The notes under the pieces: generated by a model
The model's database searches: none
What the model saw: only the letters and a program-made list of their open reading frames with translations
What the model was told of the DNA's origin: nothing
Assembly (NCBI RefSeq): GCF_038561955.2
Contig: NZ_CP138333.2
Span: forward strand, 2,108,001-2,172,000
Reading direction: 5' to 3'
DNA length: 64,000 nt
Origin: Salinicoccus sp. Bachu38
GTDB lineage: Bacteria > Bacillota > Bacilli > Staphylococcales > Salinicoccaceae
Translations under genes and position numbers: made by a program
Shown here: positions 29,750-39,275 of the stretch, in pieces
Layout: each line of letters starts with the position of its first letter
Position numbering within the stretch: position 1 is the stretch's first letter

Positions 29750-31053
29750 TGGAAAGTTCAACTGCAATCATTGCCGTCATCATTTTCCTCGTCACCCTGT
29801 TCCTCGTCATCCGCCAGCCAAAAGGGCTCGGCATCGGATGGTCGGCAATCGCCGGCGCGCTGGTCGCACTGCTCTTCGGTGTCGTCAGTTTCGGGGATGT
29901 CGCCACCGTGTGGGGCATCGTATGGAACGCCACACTGACATTCGTTGCGGTCATCCTCATTTCCCTTGTGCTCGATGAGATTGGATTCTTCGAATGGTCG
30001 GCCCTACATATGGCGCGTTTCGCCAAAGGTAACGGATTGAGGCTTTTCATCTATATCATCCTGCTCGGCGCCATCGTCGCCGCCCTCTTTGCCAACGATG
30101 GCGCGGCACTCATACTGACACCGATTGTCCTGGCGATGGTCAGGAACCTGAACTTCACGGAGAAGATGATCATGCCGTTCATCATGGCCAGCGGATTCAT
30201 CGCGGATACCGCCTCTCTCCCATTTATCGTCAGTAACCTTGTCAACATTGTCTCTGCCGATTTCTTCGGCATCGGATTCATCGAGTATGCTTCGCGCATG
30301 ATTGTGCCGAACCTGTTCTCGATACTGGCGAGTATTCTCGTCCTTTATCTGTTCTTCAGAAAGAGTCTGCCGACAGATTATGACCTGTCCGAACTGAAGG
30401 CGCCCCATGAAGCGATCAGGGACCATCGGATGTTCTCATGGTCCTGGATCGTCCTTGCCCTGCTGCTCGTCGGATATTTCCTCAGCGAGCCGCTCGACAT
30501 ACCGGTATCCATCATTGCCGGCATCATTGCCCTGTTCTTTGTACTGATGGGCAGGAAAAGTGAAGCGGTGCCCGTCACACAGGTCATCAAAGGGGCGCCA
30601 TGGGATATCGTCTTCTTCTCCCTCGGCATGTATGTCGTCGTCTACGGGCTGCAGAATGCCGGCCTGACAAGCCTGCTCGGCCAGTTCATCGGTGCAGCCG
30701 CCGACCAGGGACTGTTCGTCGGAACGATGGTGATGGGCTTCACCGCAGCCATACTGTCCTCTGTGATGAACAACATGCCGACGGTCATGATTGATGCCCT
30801 CGCAATTGCCGAATCCGGGGCCCAGGGGCTTGTAAAAGAAGGGCTCGTCTACGCCAACGTCATCGGTTCGGACCTCGGTCCAAAGATTACACCGATCGGT
30901 TCACTGGCCACACTGCTGTGGCTCCATGTGCTCAAGAAGAAAGGCATCCATATTTCCTGGGGATACTACTTCAAGATAGGAATCATCCTGACTATCCCCG
31001 TGCTCTTCATCACCCTGTGCGGCCTTTACATCTGGCTGCTCATCATTTCATAA
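29749..31053 (+). CDS. arsB: Arsenite efflux pump ArsB
   Basis: ArsB extrudes arsenite and antimonite using the proton motive force. The 434-residue protein has about 12 helices. Family features are [17 protein letters not shown] and the C-terminal half [19 protein letters not shown]. It is translationally coupled to arsR and followed by arsC 16 bases on. No arsA or arsD gene is present, so export does not use ATP. Confidence 0.96.
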   Translation: MESSTAIIAVIIFLVTLFLVIRQPKGLGIGWSAIAGALVALLFGVVSFGDVATVWGIVWNATLTFVAVILISLVLDEIGFFEWSALHMARFAKGNGLRLFIYIILLGAIVAALFANDGAALILTPIVLAMVRNLNFTEKMIMPFIMASGFIADTASLPFIVSNLVNIVSADFFGIGFIEYASRMIVPNLFSILASILVLYLFFRKSLPTDYDLSELKAPHEAIRDHRMFSWSWIVLALLLVGYFLSEPLDIPVSIIAGIIALFFVLMGRKSEAVPVTQVIKGAPWDIVFFSLGMYVVVYGLQNAGLTSLLGQFIGAAADQGLFVGTMVMGFTAAILSSVMNNMPTVMIDALAIAESGAQGLVKEGLVYANVIGSDLGPKITPIGSLATLLWLHVLKKKGIHISWGYYFKIGIILTIPVLFITLCGLYIWLLIIS

Positions 31054-31069
31054 ATAAAGGAGTTTTAAC

Positions 31070-31489
31070 ATGTCAAAACCCATCGTATATTTCCTATGTA
31101 CCGGTAACTCTTGCAGAAGCCAGATTGCCGAAGGATTCGGACACAAGTATCTGGATGACCAGTACGAAGTCCATTCCGCCGGCATCGAAGCCCACGGTAT
31201 GAATCCGAAGGCAGTACACATCATGGAAGAGGCCGGTGTCGATATCACCAGCCAGCAGTCCAGCATCATCGATTCGGATCTGCTCAACCGTTCCGACTAT
31301 GTCATCACCCTGTGCGGCGATGCCAATGACAACTGTCCGATGACCCCGCCACATGTCACCCGCATGCACTGGGGATTCGAAGACCCGGCACGCGCCACCG
31401 GCACAGAAGAGGAAATCCACGCTGTTTTCGAGCGCGTCAGGGACGCCATCGAGGAACGGATCATCCAATTCAAAAATGAAGGCAAGTAA
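31070..31489 (+). CDS. arsC: Arsenate reductase, thioredoxin-dependent
   Basis: ArsC reduces arsenate to arsenite through a cysteine relay recharged by thioredoxin. The 139-residue protein is of the pI258 type. The nucleophile is Cys10 in the P-loop CTGNSCRSQ, and the relay residues Cys82 and Cys89 lie in [19 protein letters not shown] supplies the general acid. It closes the arsRBC operon and ends at a strong terminator. Confidence 0.96.
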   Translation: MSKPIVYFLCTGNSCRSQIAEGFGHKYLDDQYEVHSAGIEAHGMNPKAVHIMEEAGVDITSQQSSIIDSDLLNRSDYVITLCGDANDNCPMTPPHVTRMHWGFEDPARATGTEEEIHAVFERVRDAIEERIIQFKNEGK

Positions 31490-31516
31490 AAAGGAGGCCC
31501 AAAGGCCTCCTTTTTT
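31488..31516 (+). terminator. Terminator after arsC
   Basis: A 12-bp stem, AAAAAGGAGGCC with GGCCTCCTTTTT, closes a four-base loop and ends in six T. The A run on the other side allows use by the convergent TRAP operon. Confidence 0.92.
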
Positions 31517-31524
31517 GATGGCTG

Positions 31525-33507
31525 CTACGCCACCTGTTCTGTTCTTTTCCATTTTACATAGTTCATCGCAAGAATCAGGATGGCAACTCCAACCCCGATG
31601 ATGTCCGTATATGTTTCCGGTACGATGAGCAACAGTGCCGTGATGATCAGGATGGCTCTGAAAACGACATTGATATGTGTTTTGAAAAAGCCTTCGAGTG
31701 CTGCCGACAATGCAAGCAGACCGATCAGTGTGGTGGCGACGACAATTGCAACATCCATGAATCCGGCAAGCGGATACTCCCTCGCATTCGTCATCAGTCC
31801 TTCAGTATCCACGAGCAGCAGTGCCGGCTCATAGATGAACAGGAATGGGATCAGGAAGCCTGCAATCGAGAGTTTCAGCGCCTGGAAGCCCGTCGTCATC
31901 GGATTCCCTCCGGATACACCGGCGCCTGCGAACGCGGCAAGTGCCACAGGCGGCGTCACATTGGCAAATATGCCGAAGTAGAATACGAACATGTGCGCAA
32001 GCAGGATTGGAATGCCGAATTCCGCAAGTGCCGGCGCCGCCATCGTCGCCGTGATGATATACGCAGGAATGGAAGGCAGCCCCATTCCGAGCACCATGGA
32101 CGCAATCATTGTAAAGAACAAGGTCAGGAACAGCGATCCGCCACCCAGACTTGCGATGGCAGAAGTCATGACCGCCCCGAAGCTTGTAAGCGAAACGACG
32201 CCGATGATGATGCCGACCACCGCACAGGCGATCATGACGGATAGTGCTTGCTGGGCACCGACCGCCAGCGCTTCAAATACCTCTTTGACCGACATGCGCG
32301 TCGTCTTCCTCAGCGTTGCGATAACGACTGTCAGCAGAAGCGTGTAGATTGCAGCCCTAGGAATCGGGAAGTTCATATACAGCATGACGATCAGCCCGAC
32401 GATCGGAATGAGCAGGTGCCCCCGCTCAAGCATGACTGCCTTGACCTTCGGCAGGTCTGCACGTGGAATGCCCTGCAGATTGCGCTTGCCCGCTCGATAG
32501 TGCACCTGCATGATGACGGCAAAGTAGTACAGCACGGCAGGAATCAGTGCAGCAAGTGCAATCGTACCGTAGTTGATGCCGGTCGTCTCCGCCATAATGA
32601 AGGCGCTGGCCCCCATGATCGGCGGCAGGATCTGCCCGCCGACCGAGGCACTGGCTTCGACGGCTCCGGCGAAGTTCTTGTTGTAGCCGACCTTCTTCAT
32701 CAAGGGGATGGTGAAGGCACCCGTACTGACCACATTCGCAACAGCCGCTCCGTTGATGCTCCCCATGAAGCCGCTGGAGACGACGGCCACCTTGGCCGGT
32801 CCACCCTTGTTGGCGCCTGCAAGGGCCATCGCCAGATCATTGAAGAACTGGCCCATGCCCGATTTCTGAAGGAACGCACCAAACAGGATGAACAGGAAGA
32901 TGAAGTTGACGGAAGCCCCGATTGCAGTCGAATAGAGCCCTTCCGTCTTCAAATACAGCTGGCCGAAGATGTCTCCAAGGTCAAACGGCCGTGTCATCAT
33001 CATGTTAGGCATGAAATCAAGGTGGCTGATGAATGGATAGAGCAGGAAGACGAGTGCCAGTATCGGCAGGATGATGCCCGTTACACGCCTTGCCGCCTCA
33101 AGGATCAGCAGGACGGTCAGTATTGCCATGATAATATCGAGTGTATTCGGTATGCCTCCGCGTTCAACCACAATGGCCTGGTATTCGATGATGATGTATC
33201 CTGCCGTCGCCAGGCTCAGTGCAGCAAGAAGCCAGTCATAGACCGGCAGTTTCCTCCTGTCCTGCTTCTTGAATACAGGATAGAGCATGTAGACGAGTGC
33301 CAGGCCGACCGCGACGTGTACAGCCCTCTGCTGCAGTGCGGGCATGGGATTGAAGACCATGTAGACATGGAAGAGCGAATAGAGTATGGATACGATCGTG
33401 ACAATCCAGACGACCGATTTCCTGTCGAACTTCCTCGTTGCAGAATCTTTGTCGTACTTTTCCAGAACTTCCTGTGTTTCCGGCGCAACTTGTGGTTCTT
33501 TTGTCAT
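31525..33507 (-). CDS. TRAP transporter fused permease (TAXI type)
   Basis: This is the membrane part of a sodium-driven TRAP transporter with the small (DctQ-like) and large (DctM-like) subunits fused into 660 residues. About 15 or more helices are seen. The large-subunit hallmark segments are GFMGSINGAAVANVVSTGAF and GGQILPPIMGASAFIMAE. It starts directly after the DUF1850 gene, whose partner receptor gene lies upstream. Such TAXI systems import organic acids such as glutamate or oxoglutarate in characterised cases. The solute here is unknown. Confidence 0.93.
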   Translation of the reverse strand: MTKEPQVAPETQEVLEKYDKDSATRKFDRKSVVWIVTIVSILYSLFHVYMVFNPMPALQQRAVHVAVGLALVYMLYPVFKKQDRRKLPVYDWLLAALSLATAGYIIIEYQAIVVERGGIPNTLDIIMAILTVLLILEAARRVTGIILPILALVFLLYPFISHLDFMPNMMMTRPFDLGDIFGQLYLKTEGLYSTAIGASVNFIFLFILFGAFLQKSGMGQFFNDLAMALAGANKGGPAKVAVVSSGFMGSINGAAVANVVSTGAFTIPLMKKVGYNKNFAGAVEASASVGGQILPPIMGASAFIMAETTGINYGTIALAALIPAVLYYFAVIMQVHYRAGKRNLQGIPRADLPKVKAVMLERGHLLIPIVGLIVMLYMNFPIPRAAIYTLLLTVVIATLRKTTRMSVKEVFEALAVGAQQALSVMIACAVVGIIIGVVSLTSFGAVMTSAIASLGGGSLFLTLFFTMIASMVLGMGLPSIPAYIITATMAAPALAEFGIPILLAHMFVFYFGIFANVTPPVALAAFAGAGVSGGNPMTTGFQALKLSIAGFLIPFLFIYEPALLLVDTEGLMTNAREYPLAGFMDVAIVVATTLIGLLALSAALEGFFKTHINVVFRAILIITALLLIVPETYTDIIGVGVAILILAMNYVKWKRTEQVA

Positions 33508-33508
33508 A

Positions 33509-33982
33509 TTAACCTCCTGTTATCCGCTGTATCAGCGATGTATTTACGAATTTCATCTCAAGCGCAGTATTCGCTTCGTAAAACTCATATAATGGATATT
33601 CCTTCTGGTTCTGGATGATTGTGGTCTCCACATTTTCCGAAACATTGAGATAGAGCGTCTTATATGTATCGTTGACTGTAAACTTCACAAACCCATCTTC
33701 CGTCAACTCGGGTGCACTTTCCGATTCGTGGGGCACGCCTGCACCAAAAGTCTCAAAATATGTATCCGTCAGCAGAAAAGCGTCCGCCTCGACCTCATAG
33801 ATCTCATACCATTCCGACTTTTCGATGGAGTGGATCCAGTGCAGTTCAAATGTCTCATCGGGCAGATATCTGGCATCGTACCCTTCCGCCTCAAGCTTTA
33901 TCATACGTTCCGGAAAGAAGAATATAAAGAGGAGCACCATTAGAATGCTCCCCGTCAGTATTGCCTTGATCTTATTGTTCAT
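33509..33982 (-). CDS. DUF1850 protein of the TRAP operon
   Basis: This small membrane-anchored protein commonly sits between the receptor and the fused permease of TAXI-TRAP operons. Its role is not known. The start at 33980-33982 (MNNKIKAILTG) lies inside the end of the receptor gene, an 11-base overlap that implies coupling. Residues 8-24 are one N-terminal helix, followed by an extracellular domain with FELHWIHSIEKSEWYEIYEV, the DUF1850 core. It is 157 residues long. An upstream in-frame extension would be antisense-like and lacks support. Confidence 0.85.
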   Translation of the reverse strand: MNNKIKAILTGSILMVLLFIFFFPERMIKLEAEGYDARYLPDETFELHWIHSIEKSEWYEIYEVEADAFLLTDTYFETFGAGVPHESESAPELTEDGFVKFTVNDTYKTLYLNVSENVETTIIQNQKEYPLYEFYEANTALEMKFVNTSLIQRITGG

Positions 33983-34991
33983 CGTAGTAGCGCTGTGCTC
34001 CCGGATGGATGTCGATGACTGCACGATCCTGGGCGTTTTCCAGGCTGATGTCCTCGGCTGCCTGATGGGCATTGGACAGACTGTCCAGGTTTTCGAACAG
34101 GTACTTCGTCAATTCATAGACATCATCTTCACTGAGGTCCTCCCTGACTACGAGTGCATTCATGATGGCAGCTGTCGGTACCGCTTCTTCATTGCCATAT
34201 GTGTCTGCCGGAATTTCCAGTGACTCGAAGTATTCCGCATCTTCTGAAAGTGTGTCCACCGCTTCCCCTTCAATCGGTACGATCTTCAGGTCTACGGAAT
34301 TCTGAAGTTCCATGACCGAAGCATTCGGCAGTCCGCTCGTCAGGAAGGCAGCATCAATCTGTCCGCCCCGCATCGCTTCTGCCGCTTCGGCATAGCCCAG
34401 GTAATCGACTTCCATATCATCATATGTCATACCGTGTGCCTCAAGGATGGAGCGCGTTGCAATCTCGACGCCCGAGTTCTGGTCACCGACCGCCACACGC
34501 TTGCCGGCCAGATCCTCTATGCTGTCGATGCCTGCACCTTCAGTAGTGATGACCTGCACATAGTTCGGATAGAGCGCTGCAACCTGCTGCACATTTTCAA
34601 TCGGTTCGCTGAATGTCTCCTCACCGTTGACGGCCTGGGTGAGTGCATCACTCATTACAAATGCCATCTCGACTTTTTCCTCTCCAAGGAGGTTCAGGTT
34701 CTCAGCGGAAGCTCCTGTCGTCTGTGTACGGGAATTTACATCAAATTCACTGCTGTACCCCTCTGCCAGCGTCGTTGCAATAATATTATAAGGACCGGAT
34801 GACCCACCTGTCGCAATCGTTACGATGTTCGTCTCAAGGCTTGCAGATCCACCTTCGGATGATTCCCCTTCCGAAGATTCACCCTCTTCAGCTGTCTCCG
34901 TCTCACCTTCACCCTCTCCGCCACCGTCTCCACAGGCGGAAAGTATGAGTCCACAGCCCAGGACCACTGCCAGATATTTCTTGAATTCCAT
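33972..34991 (-). CDS. TAXI family TRAP receptor lipoprotein
   Basis: This is the solute-binding protein of the TRAP transporter, 339 residues. The signal peptide ends in the lipobox LSAC. A low-complexity Gly/Glu/Ser linker (about 21-50) tethers the domain to the membrane. The TAXI core begins IVTIATGGSSGPYNIIATTLAEGYS, with later VAVGDQNSGVEIATRSILEA. CTCCTT lies ahead of the ATG as AGGAGGGG. It is the first gene of the operon, behind a cre-like site. Confidence 0.94.
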   Translation of the reverse strand: MEFKKYLAVVLGCGLILSACGDGGGEGEGETETAEEGESSEGESSEGGSASLETNIVTIATGGSSGPYNIIATTLAEGYSSEFDVNSRTQTTGASAENLNLLGEEKVEMAFVMSDALTQAVNGEETFSEPIENVQQVAALYPNYVQVITTEGAGIDSIEDLAGKRVAVGDQNSGVEIATRSILEAHGMTYDDMEVDYLGYAEAAEAMRGGQIDAAFLTSGLPNASVMELQNSVDLKIVPIEGEAVDTLSEDAEYFESLEIPADTYGNEEAVPTAAIMNALVVREDLSEDDVYELTKYLFENLDSLSNAHQAAEDISLENAQDRAVIDIHPGAQRYYDEQ

Positions 34992-35021
34992 TTCTCGACC
35001 CCTCCTTCTTCATTTAATAAA

Positions 35022-35059
35022 AGTATATCAGAACGCCATGTTGATGAAAACGTTTTATT
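35022..35059 (-). promoter_or_regulatory. TRAP operon promoter with overlapping cre-like site
   Basis: TTTTCA (35045-35050) and TATACT (35022-35027) are spaced by 17 bases on the minus strand. ATGAAAACGTTTTATT at 35044-35059 matches the CcpA cre consensus at 14 of 16 places and covers the -35, so glucose repression is predicted. Confidence 0.6.
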
Positions 35060-35183
35060 TACAATTGCCTTAATATTTGGCAATTGCTTCCGCCCTGTTT
35101 ATTTTTAACTTTCCCGGATCTTTATCTTTGAATTTTCACTTTATTTGAATAACAATGGACTTAACGAGAAAGGGAGGATTCTG

Positions 35184-36206
35184 ATGATATCATTATTTGA
35201 ACCGTATGCATTAAAAGGATTGGAATTGCGCAACAAAGTTGTCATGGCACCGATGTGCCAGTACAGTGCCGTGGACGGCATTCCGGATGAATGGCATTTC
35301 ACCCATTACACTTCCCGTGCAGTCGGAGGCACCGGGCTGATCATGATGGAGATGACGAACGTCGAAGCGAGGGGCCGTATCACGGACCATTGTCTCGGCA
35401 TATGGTCCGATGGACATGTCCCCCACTACAAGCGCATCGTCGATGCCTGCCACCGTCATGGGGCCAAGGTCGGCATCCAGCTGGCCCATGCCGGAAGGAA
35501 GGCAAGGGACACGGAGACGCCAGTTTCAAGCTCCCCCATCGCTTTCAATGATGACTTCAAGACGCCCCATGAGCTGTCCACCGAGGAAGTCGATGAAATC
35601 ATCGATGCATTCAGATGGGGTGCTGCAAGGGCGGTTGAAGCCGGCTTCGATACGATTGAACTGCATGCAGCGCACGGCTACCTGATCCATCAGTTCCAGT
35701 CTCCCCTGACAAACAGTCGGACGGATGAGTATGGAGAGGACCTGAGTCTCTTCGGGCGCAGGGTCATCGAAGCAGTGAAATCCGTCATGCCTGAAGAGAT
35801 GCCGCTCATGCTGAGGATATCTGCTGTGGAATTTGCAGAAGGCGGATATGATCTGGACCATGGCCTCTGGCTGTCAGAACAGTATGGGACAGCAGGTGTG
35901 GATATGATCGATGTCTCTGCCGGTGGCGAAGGCAAACCGTCGGAGGACCGGTTCCCGGGGGCATATCCGGGCTATCTGGTCCCATACGCAAAAGCTGTAC
36001 AGGATGCGACCGGTCTTCCGGTCATGGCAGTCGGCCTGCTGGAAGATGTGAACCTGGCGGAACACGTCATCGCTTCCGGCGAAGCGGACCTTGTCGCAAT
36101 CGGCCGTGGACTGCTCCGCGATCCCTATTGGGTGCTGAATGCAGCACGTGAAAGAAAGCCGGAGGATGATTCCTTCATTCCCGAGCAGTATGGACGGGCT
36201 TACTAG
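35184..36206 (+). CDS. namA: NADPH dehydrogenase NamA/YqjM family (old yellow enzyme)
   Basis: This flavin enzyme reduces the double bond of unsaturated aldehydes, ketones and some nitro compounds with NADPH. The ATG at 35184 follows GGGAGG and gives 340 residues, matching Bacillus YqjM. Family features are VVMAPMCQYSA (with the redox-tuning Cys), the substrate His pair region QLAHAGRKA and IELHAAHGYLIHQFQSP. It heads a three-gene operon with an amidase and a glycerate kinase. Confidence 0.93.
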   Translation: MISLFEPYALKGLELRNKVVMAPMCQYSAVDGIPDEWHFTHYTSRAVGGTGLIMMEMTNVEARGRITDHCLGIWSDGHVPHYKRIVDACHRHGAKVGIQLAHAGRKARDTETPVSSSPIAFNDDFKTPHELSTEEVDEIIDAFRWGAARAVEAGFDTIELHAAHGYLIHQFQSPLTNSRTDEYGEDLSLFGRRVIEAVKSVMPEEMPLMLRISAVEFAEGGYDLDHGLWLSEQYGTAGVDMIDVSAGGEGKPSEDRFPGAYPGYLVPYAKAVQDATGLPVMAVGLLEDVNLAEHVIASGEADLVAIGRGLLRDPYWVLNAARERKPEDDSFIPEQYGRAY

Positions 36207-36223
36207 AATCATGGAGGCGAAAA

Positions 36224-37129
36224 ATGAAACACTCACTGGATAGATCACATTTCTATTATGCAATGTCGAAGGATAATGGAGCTGCGCTGGAGGTGGGGCT
36301 TGGGGACACGGTTGAGATAGGAACACATGACTGTTTCCAGGGACAGATCACCTCCGAGGATGCTGTACTCGATTCGGTCGACTGGGACCGGATCAATCCT
36401 GCCACGGGCCCCATATATATTGAAGGCATCAGAAGAGGCGACGTACTCAAAGTGACGATCGAGGACATTTCCCTCGAGGAACGGGGCGTCATGCTGACCG
36501 GACCTGGGCTCGGGGTCATGGGAGATAGGATGGAAGGAATGGAGGCGAAGCTGTTTGATGTCGATGCTGCAGACGGCCGTGTTTCATTCAACGGCCTCGA
36601 GCTGCCGCTGAATCCGATGATCGGCGTCATCGGTGTCGCCCCGGAGGGTGCGCCGGTCAACAATGGCACACCCGACCGGCATGGCGGCAATATGGACAGC
36701 AAAAAGATCACTACAGGCGCCGACCTTTACTTTCCCGTTTTCCATGATGGTGCACTTTTCGGACTCGGTGATGTCCACGCCAAAATGGGAGATGGTGAAA
36801 TCAGTGTCAGTGGACTCGAAATCGGCGCAAATATCACGGTGACATTGGACAAGGCGCATAATATGGCCACCCGGCATCCGGTCGTCATCGATGCAGATGG
36901 CATCTACATGATGGTTTCACATGAGAGCCTGGACATGGCAGTAGAGGAATCCGTCAGGCAGATGATTGCACTGCTCCATCCCCACACCGACCTGAGCCTA
37001 TCGGAGATCACCATGCTGATGAGCCTTGTCGGTGAAACACAGGTCAACCAGGTCGTGGATCCGCTCAAGACGGCGCGGTTTTTCGTACCAAAACCCGTGT
37101 TGGATCACTATAAAATTTCTTTCGAATAG
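36224..37129 (+). CDS. Acetamidase/formamidase family protein
   Basis: This is a hydrolase of short-chain amides such as formamide or acetamide, 301 residues. The features THDCFQGQI, NPATGPIYIEGI and the nucleophile region NNGTPDRHGGNMD, followed by LGDVHAKMGDGE, are family marks. These proteins bind zinc or calcium. The gene lies 17 bases after namA, with GGAGGCG upstream, and eight bases before the glycerate kinase gene, so all three are coexpressed. The real substrate is not known. Confidence 0.88.
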   Translation: MKHSLDRSHFYYAMSKDNGAALEVGLGDTVEIGTHDCFQGQITSEDAVLDSVDWDRINPATGPIYIEGIRRGDVLKVTIEDISLEERGVMLTGPGLGVMGDRMEGMEAKLFDVDAADGRVSFNGLELPLNPMIGVIGVAPEGAPVNNGTPDRHGGNMDSKKITTGADLYFPVFHDGALFGLGDVHAKMGDGEISVSGLEIGANITVTLDKAHNMATRHPVVIDADGIYMMVSHESLDMAVEESVRQMIALLHPHTDLSLSEITMLMSLVGETQVNQVVDPLKTARFFVPKPVLDHYKISFE

Positions 37130-37137
37130 GGTGAATT

Positions 37138-38217
37138 ATGAAGATAGTGGTGGCACCAGACTCATACAAAGGCACACTTGATCAGTACGAAGCGGCGAGG
37201 GTAATGGTAGAAGGGCTGGAAGAACAGGGGCATTCCTGTATCATGAAACCCATGAGTGACGGCGGAGACGGGCTGCTCCATTGTTTCCGGAGTGAAGGAT
37301 ACGACAGGATCATCGTCAATGTGACGGGGCCTGAAGGTAACACTGTCGAAGCGGCATATTACATGAAGGACGGCACTGCCGTCATAGAAACGGCGGAAGC
37401 ATGCGGCCTCCACCTCATCAAAGGATCCCATCCGCTCGACAGGACGACATTCGGCGTGGGAGAGCTGCTCATGCATGCCGTGGACCAGGGAGCGGATCAT
37501 ATCATATTGGGGCTCGGCGGTTCGGCGACAAACGATGGTGGATATGGAATGTTCATGGCCCTGGGGGGCGCTGCCATCGATGAAGCGCACCTCCCTTTAG
37601 GCGTCTTCAACAGGGATATTTCAAAGGTTTCGGAGCTGAATGCCCAATCACTGCGCAGATTTGACGGAATCCGTCTGACCATCGCCTCCGATGTCACCCA
37701 TCCGCTTCTCGGCTCCGAAGGGGCTGTCCGTACTTTCGGCCCCCAGAAAGGCATAGATGAATCGGATCTTGACCGCTTTGAAGGCATGCTTGTCCACCTT
37801 TCAGAAAAAGCGGCCGATGTGTTTCCGGCGAACCATGCAGACACTCCAGGTGCCGGGGCCGCCGGCGGACTCGGGTGGATGCTCCTCAATATCAGTGCAG
37901 AAATGCAGGCCGGCGGTGAGTTGGTCGCTGAAATGATCCGCCTTGAAGCGGAGATCAGGCAGGCGGATGCCGTCATCACTGGAGAAGGGAAAAGCGACCG
38001 GCAGACCCTTGGCGGCAAAGCGCCATCCGTTGTAGCGGACCTTTCAAAAAAGCACGACAAACCATGCCATCTGATATCCGGACAGATTACTGAGGACCTC
38101 TCCGACTACTTTGTCGGCACATATGCGCTCGTGGAGAGGGATGAGGATGTGAAAAAGGTAATGGCCGATACCCCTTTTTATTTGAAAGAGAAGATGCAGG
38201 AAATATTTCCAGCATGA
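37138..38217 (+). CDS. glxK: Glycerate kinase (GarK/GlxK family)
   Basis: The enzyme phosphorylates glycerate to phosphoglycerate. The 359-residue protein begins KIVVAPDSYKGTLDQYEAA and contains PMSDGGDGLLHCF and GLGGSATNDGGYGM, typical of the type II glycerate kinase fold. TGEGKSDRQTLGGKAP lies near the C-terminus. It is the last gene of the namA-amidase-kinase operon and its stop overlaps the terminator. How glycerate relates to the first two enzymes is unclear. Confidence 0.94.
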   Translation: MKIVVAPDSYKGTLDQYEAARVMVEGLEEQGHSCIMKPMSDGGDGLLHCFRSEGYDRIIVNVTGPEGNTVEAAYYMKDGTAVIETAEACGLHLIKGSHPLDRTTFGVGELLMHAVDQGADHIILGLGGSATNDGGYGMFMALGGAAIDEAHLPLGVFNRDISKVSELNAQSLRRFDGIRLTIASDVTHPLLGSEGAVRTFGPQKGIDESDLDRFEGMLVHLSEKAADVFPANHADTPGAGAAGGLGWMLLNISAEMQAGGELVAEMIRLEAEIRQADAVITGEGKSDRQTLGGKAPSVVADLSKKHDKPCHLISGQITEDLSDYFVGTYALVERDEDVKKVMADTPFYLKEKMQEIFPA

Positions 38218-38252
38218 AAACACTGCCCGGAGAAACCGGGCAGTGTTTTATT
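38217..38252 (+). terminator. Terminator between glxK and the aldo-keto reductase gene
   Basis: AAAACACTGCCCGG pairs with CCGGGCAGTGTTTT around AGAAA. Both flanks are AT-rich, so it can serve the two convergent genes. It overlaps the last codons of the reductase gene. Confidence 0.9.
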
Positions 38253-39087
38253 CGTCAAAGCTGAAATTGTCAGGGTTCTTGCCCATCCGCTGATTGGAAT
38301 CGAGACTGTCGATCTTCTCCATGTCCGCCCCGCTGAGTTCGAAATCGAAAATATCGATATTCTCCTGGATGCGTGAAGGGGTCACGGATTTCGGAATTGT
38401 CGATACACCGTTCTGAAGATCCCATCTGAGGATGATCTGTGCCGGCGTTTTGCCATGCTTCTCCACAAGCTGTTGGATGACCGGTTCTTCGAACAGCCCC
38501 CCGCGTTTCAGCGGTGCCCATGCTTCCAGCTGGATATCATGCGCCTTGCAGAAGGCGTGCATTTCCTTCTGGGCCAGATGCGGGTGGTATTCCAGCTGGT
38601 TGAGCATCGGCTTGACACGGCACATTGCAAATATGCCCTCAAGGTGCTGCCGGTGAAAATTGCTCACCCCGATCGCCTTCACCCTGCCTTCGTCATAAAG
38701 CTTCTCCAGCGCCTTCCATGCTTCTGTATATCTGCCCTCTATCGGCCAGTGGATGAGATAGAGATCCAGGTAGTCGAGACCGAGATTATCCATGCTGACC
38801 TCAAATGCCCGCAGGGTTTCCTCATAGCCCAGATCGTCATTCCATACTTTCGTCGTTATGAACAGGGAGTCCCTCGGCACATCAGAAGCTCTGATCGCTT
38901 CGCCCACGCCCTTTTCATTGCCATAGAAGGAGGCAGTGTCGATATGCCGATAGCCTGCTTCGATTGCAGCCAGCACGGCATCCTTCACCTGGCTGCCATT
39001 CTCTGCCTTGTATACACCGAGCCCGATGAAGGGCATTTTCACCCCGTTGTTCAGAGTATACGTATCATTCACGGAAATTGTCACCAT
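38248..39087 (-). CDS. Aldo/keto reductase
   Basis: This NADPH-dependent reductase is of the YvgN/YtbE branch, often active on methylglyoxal and other aldehydes. The 279-residue protein has the catalytic tetrad Asp50, Tyr55, Lys80 and His113 (RHIDTASFYGNE, ITTKVWN, LIHWPIEG). NADPH is bound by IPKSVTPSRIQEN near the end. It is a single gene facing the glxK operon. Confidence 0.93.
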   Translation of the reverse strand: MVTISVNDTYTLNNGVKMPFIGLGVYKAENGSQVKDAVLAAIEAGYRHIDTASFYGNEKGVGEAIRASDVPRDSLFITTKVWNDDLGYEETLRAFEVSMDNLGLDYLDLYLIHWPIEGRYTEAWKALEKLYDEGRVKAIGVSNFHRQHLEGIFAMCRVKPMLNQLEYHPHLAQKEMHAFCKAHDIQLEAWAPLKRGGLFEEPVIQQLVEKHGKTPAQIILRWDLQNGVSTIPKSVTPSRIQENIDIFDFELSGADMEKIDSLDSNQRMGKNPDNFSFDE

Positions 39088-39275
39088 AGCTCAATCCTTT
39101 CGTCATCTGTCATTCGTTGCTGCCACCATCATATTACTTTTCCACTCTACATATCAAACAGATTACAAATACTACATTTGCATTCATAAGACCCTTCATA
39201 TCTGTTAAAATATATGATAAGTCAATCTAATCATATCTGAAAATTACAAGAACGTGCACTTAAGGAGATTTTTAA

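Noticed and set aside
32248-33618. A 456-codon plus-strand open frame opposite the TRAP permease
   Set aside because: Translation is dominated by Arg, Asp, His and Cys, as expected for the complement of a membrane protein gene.
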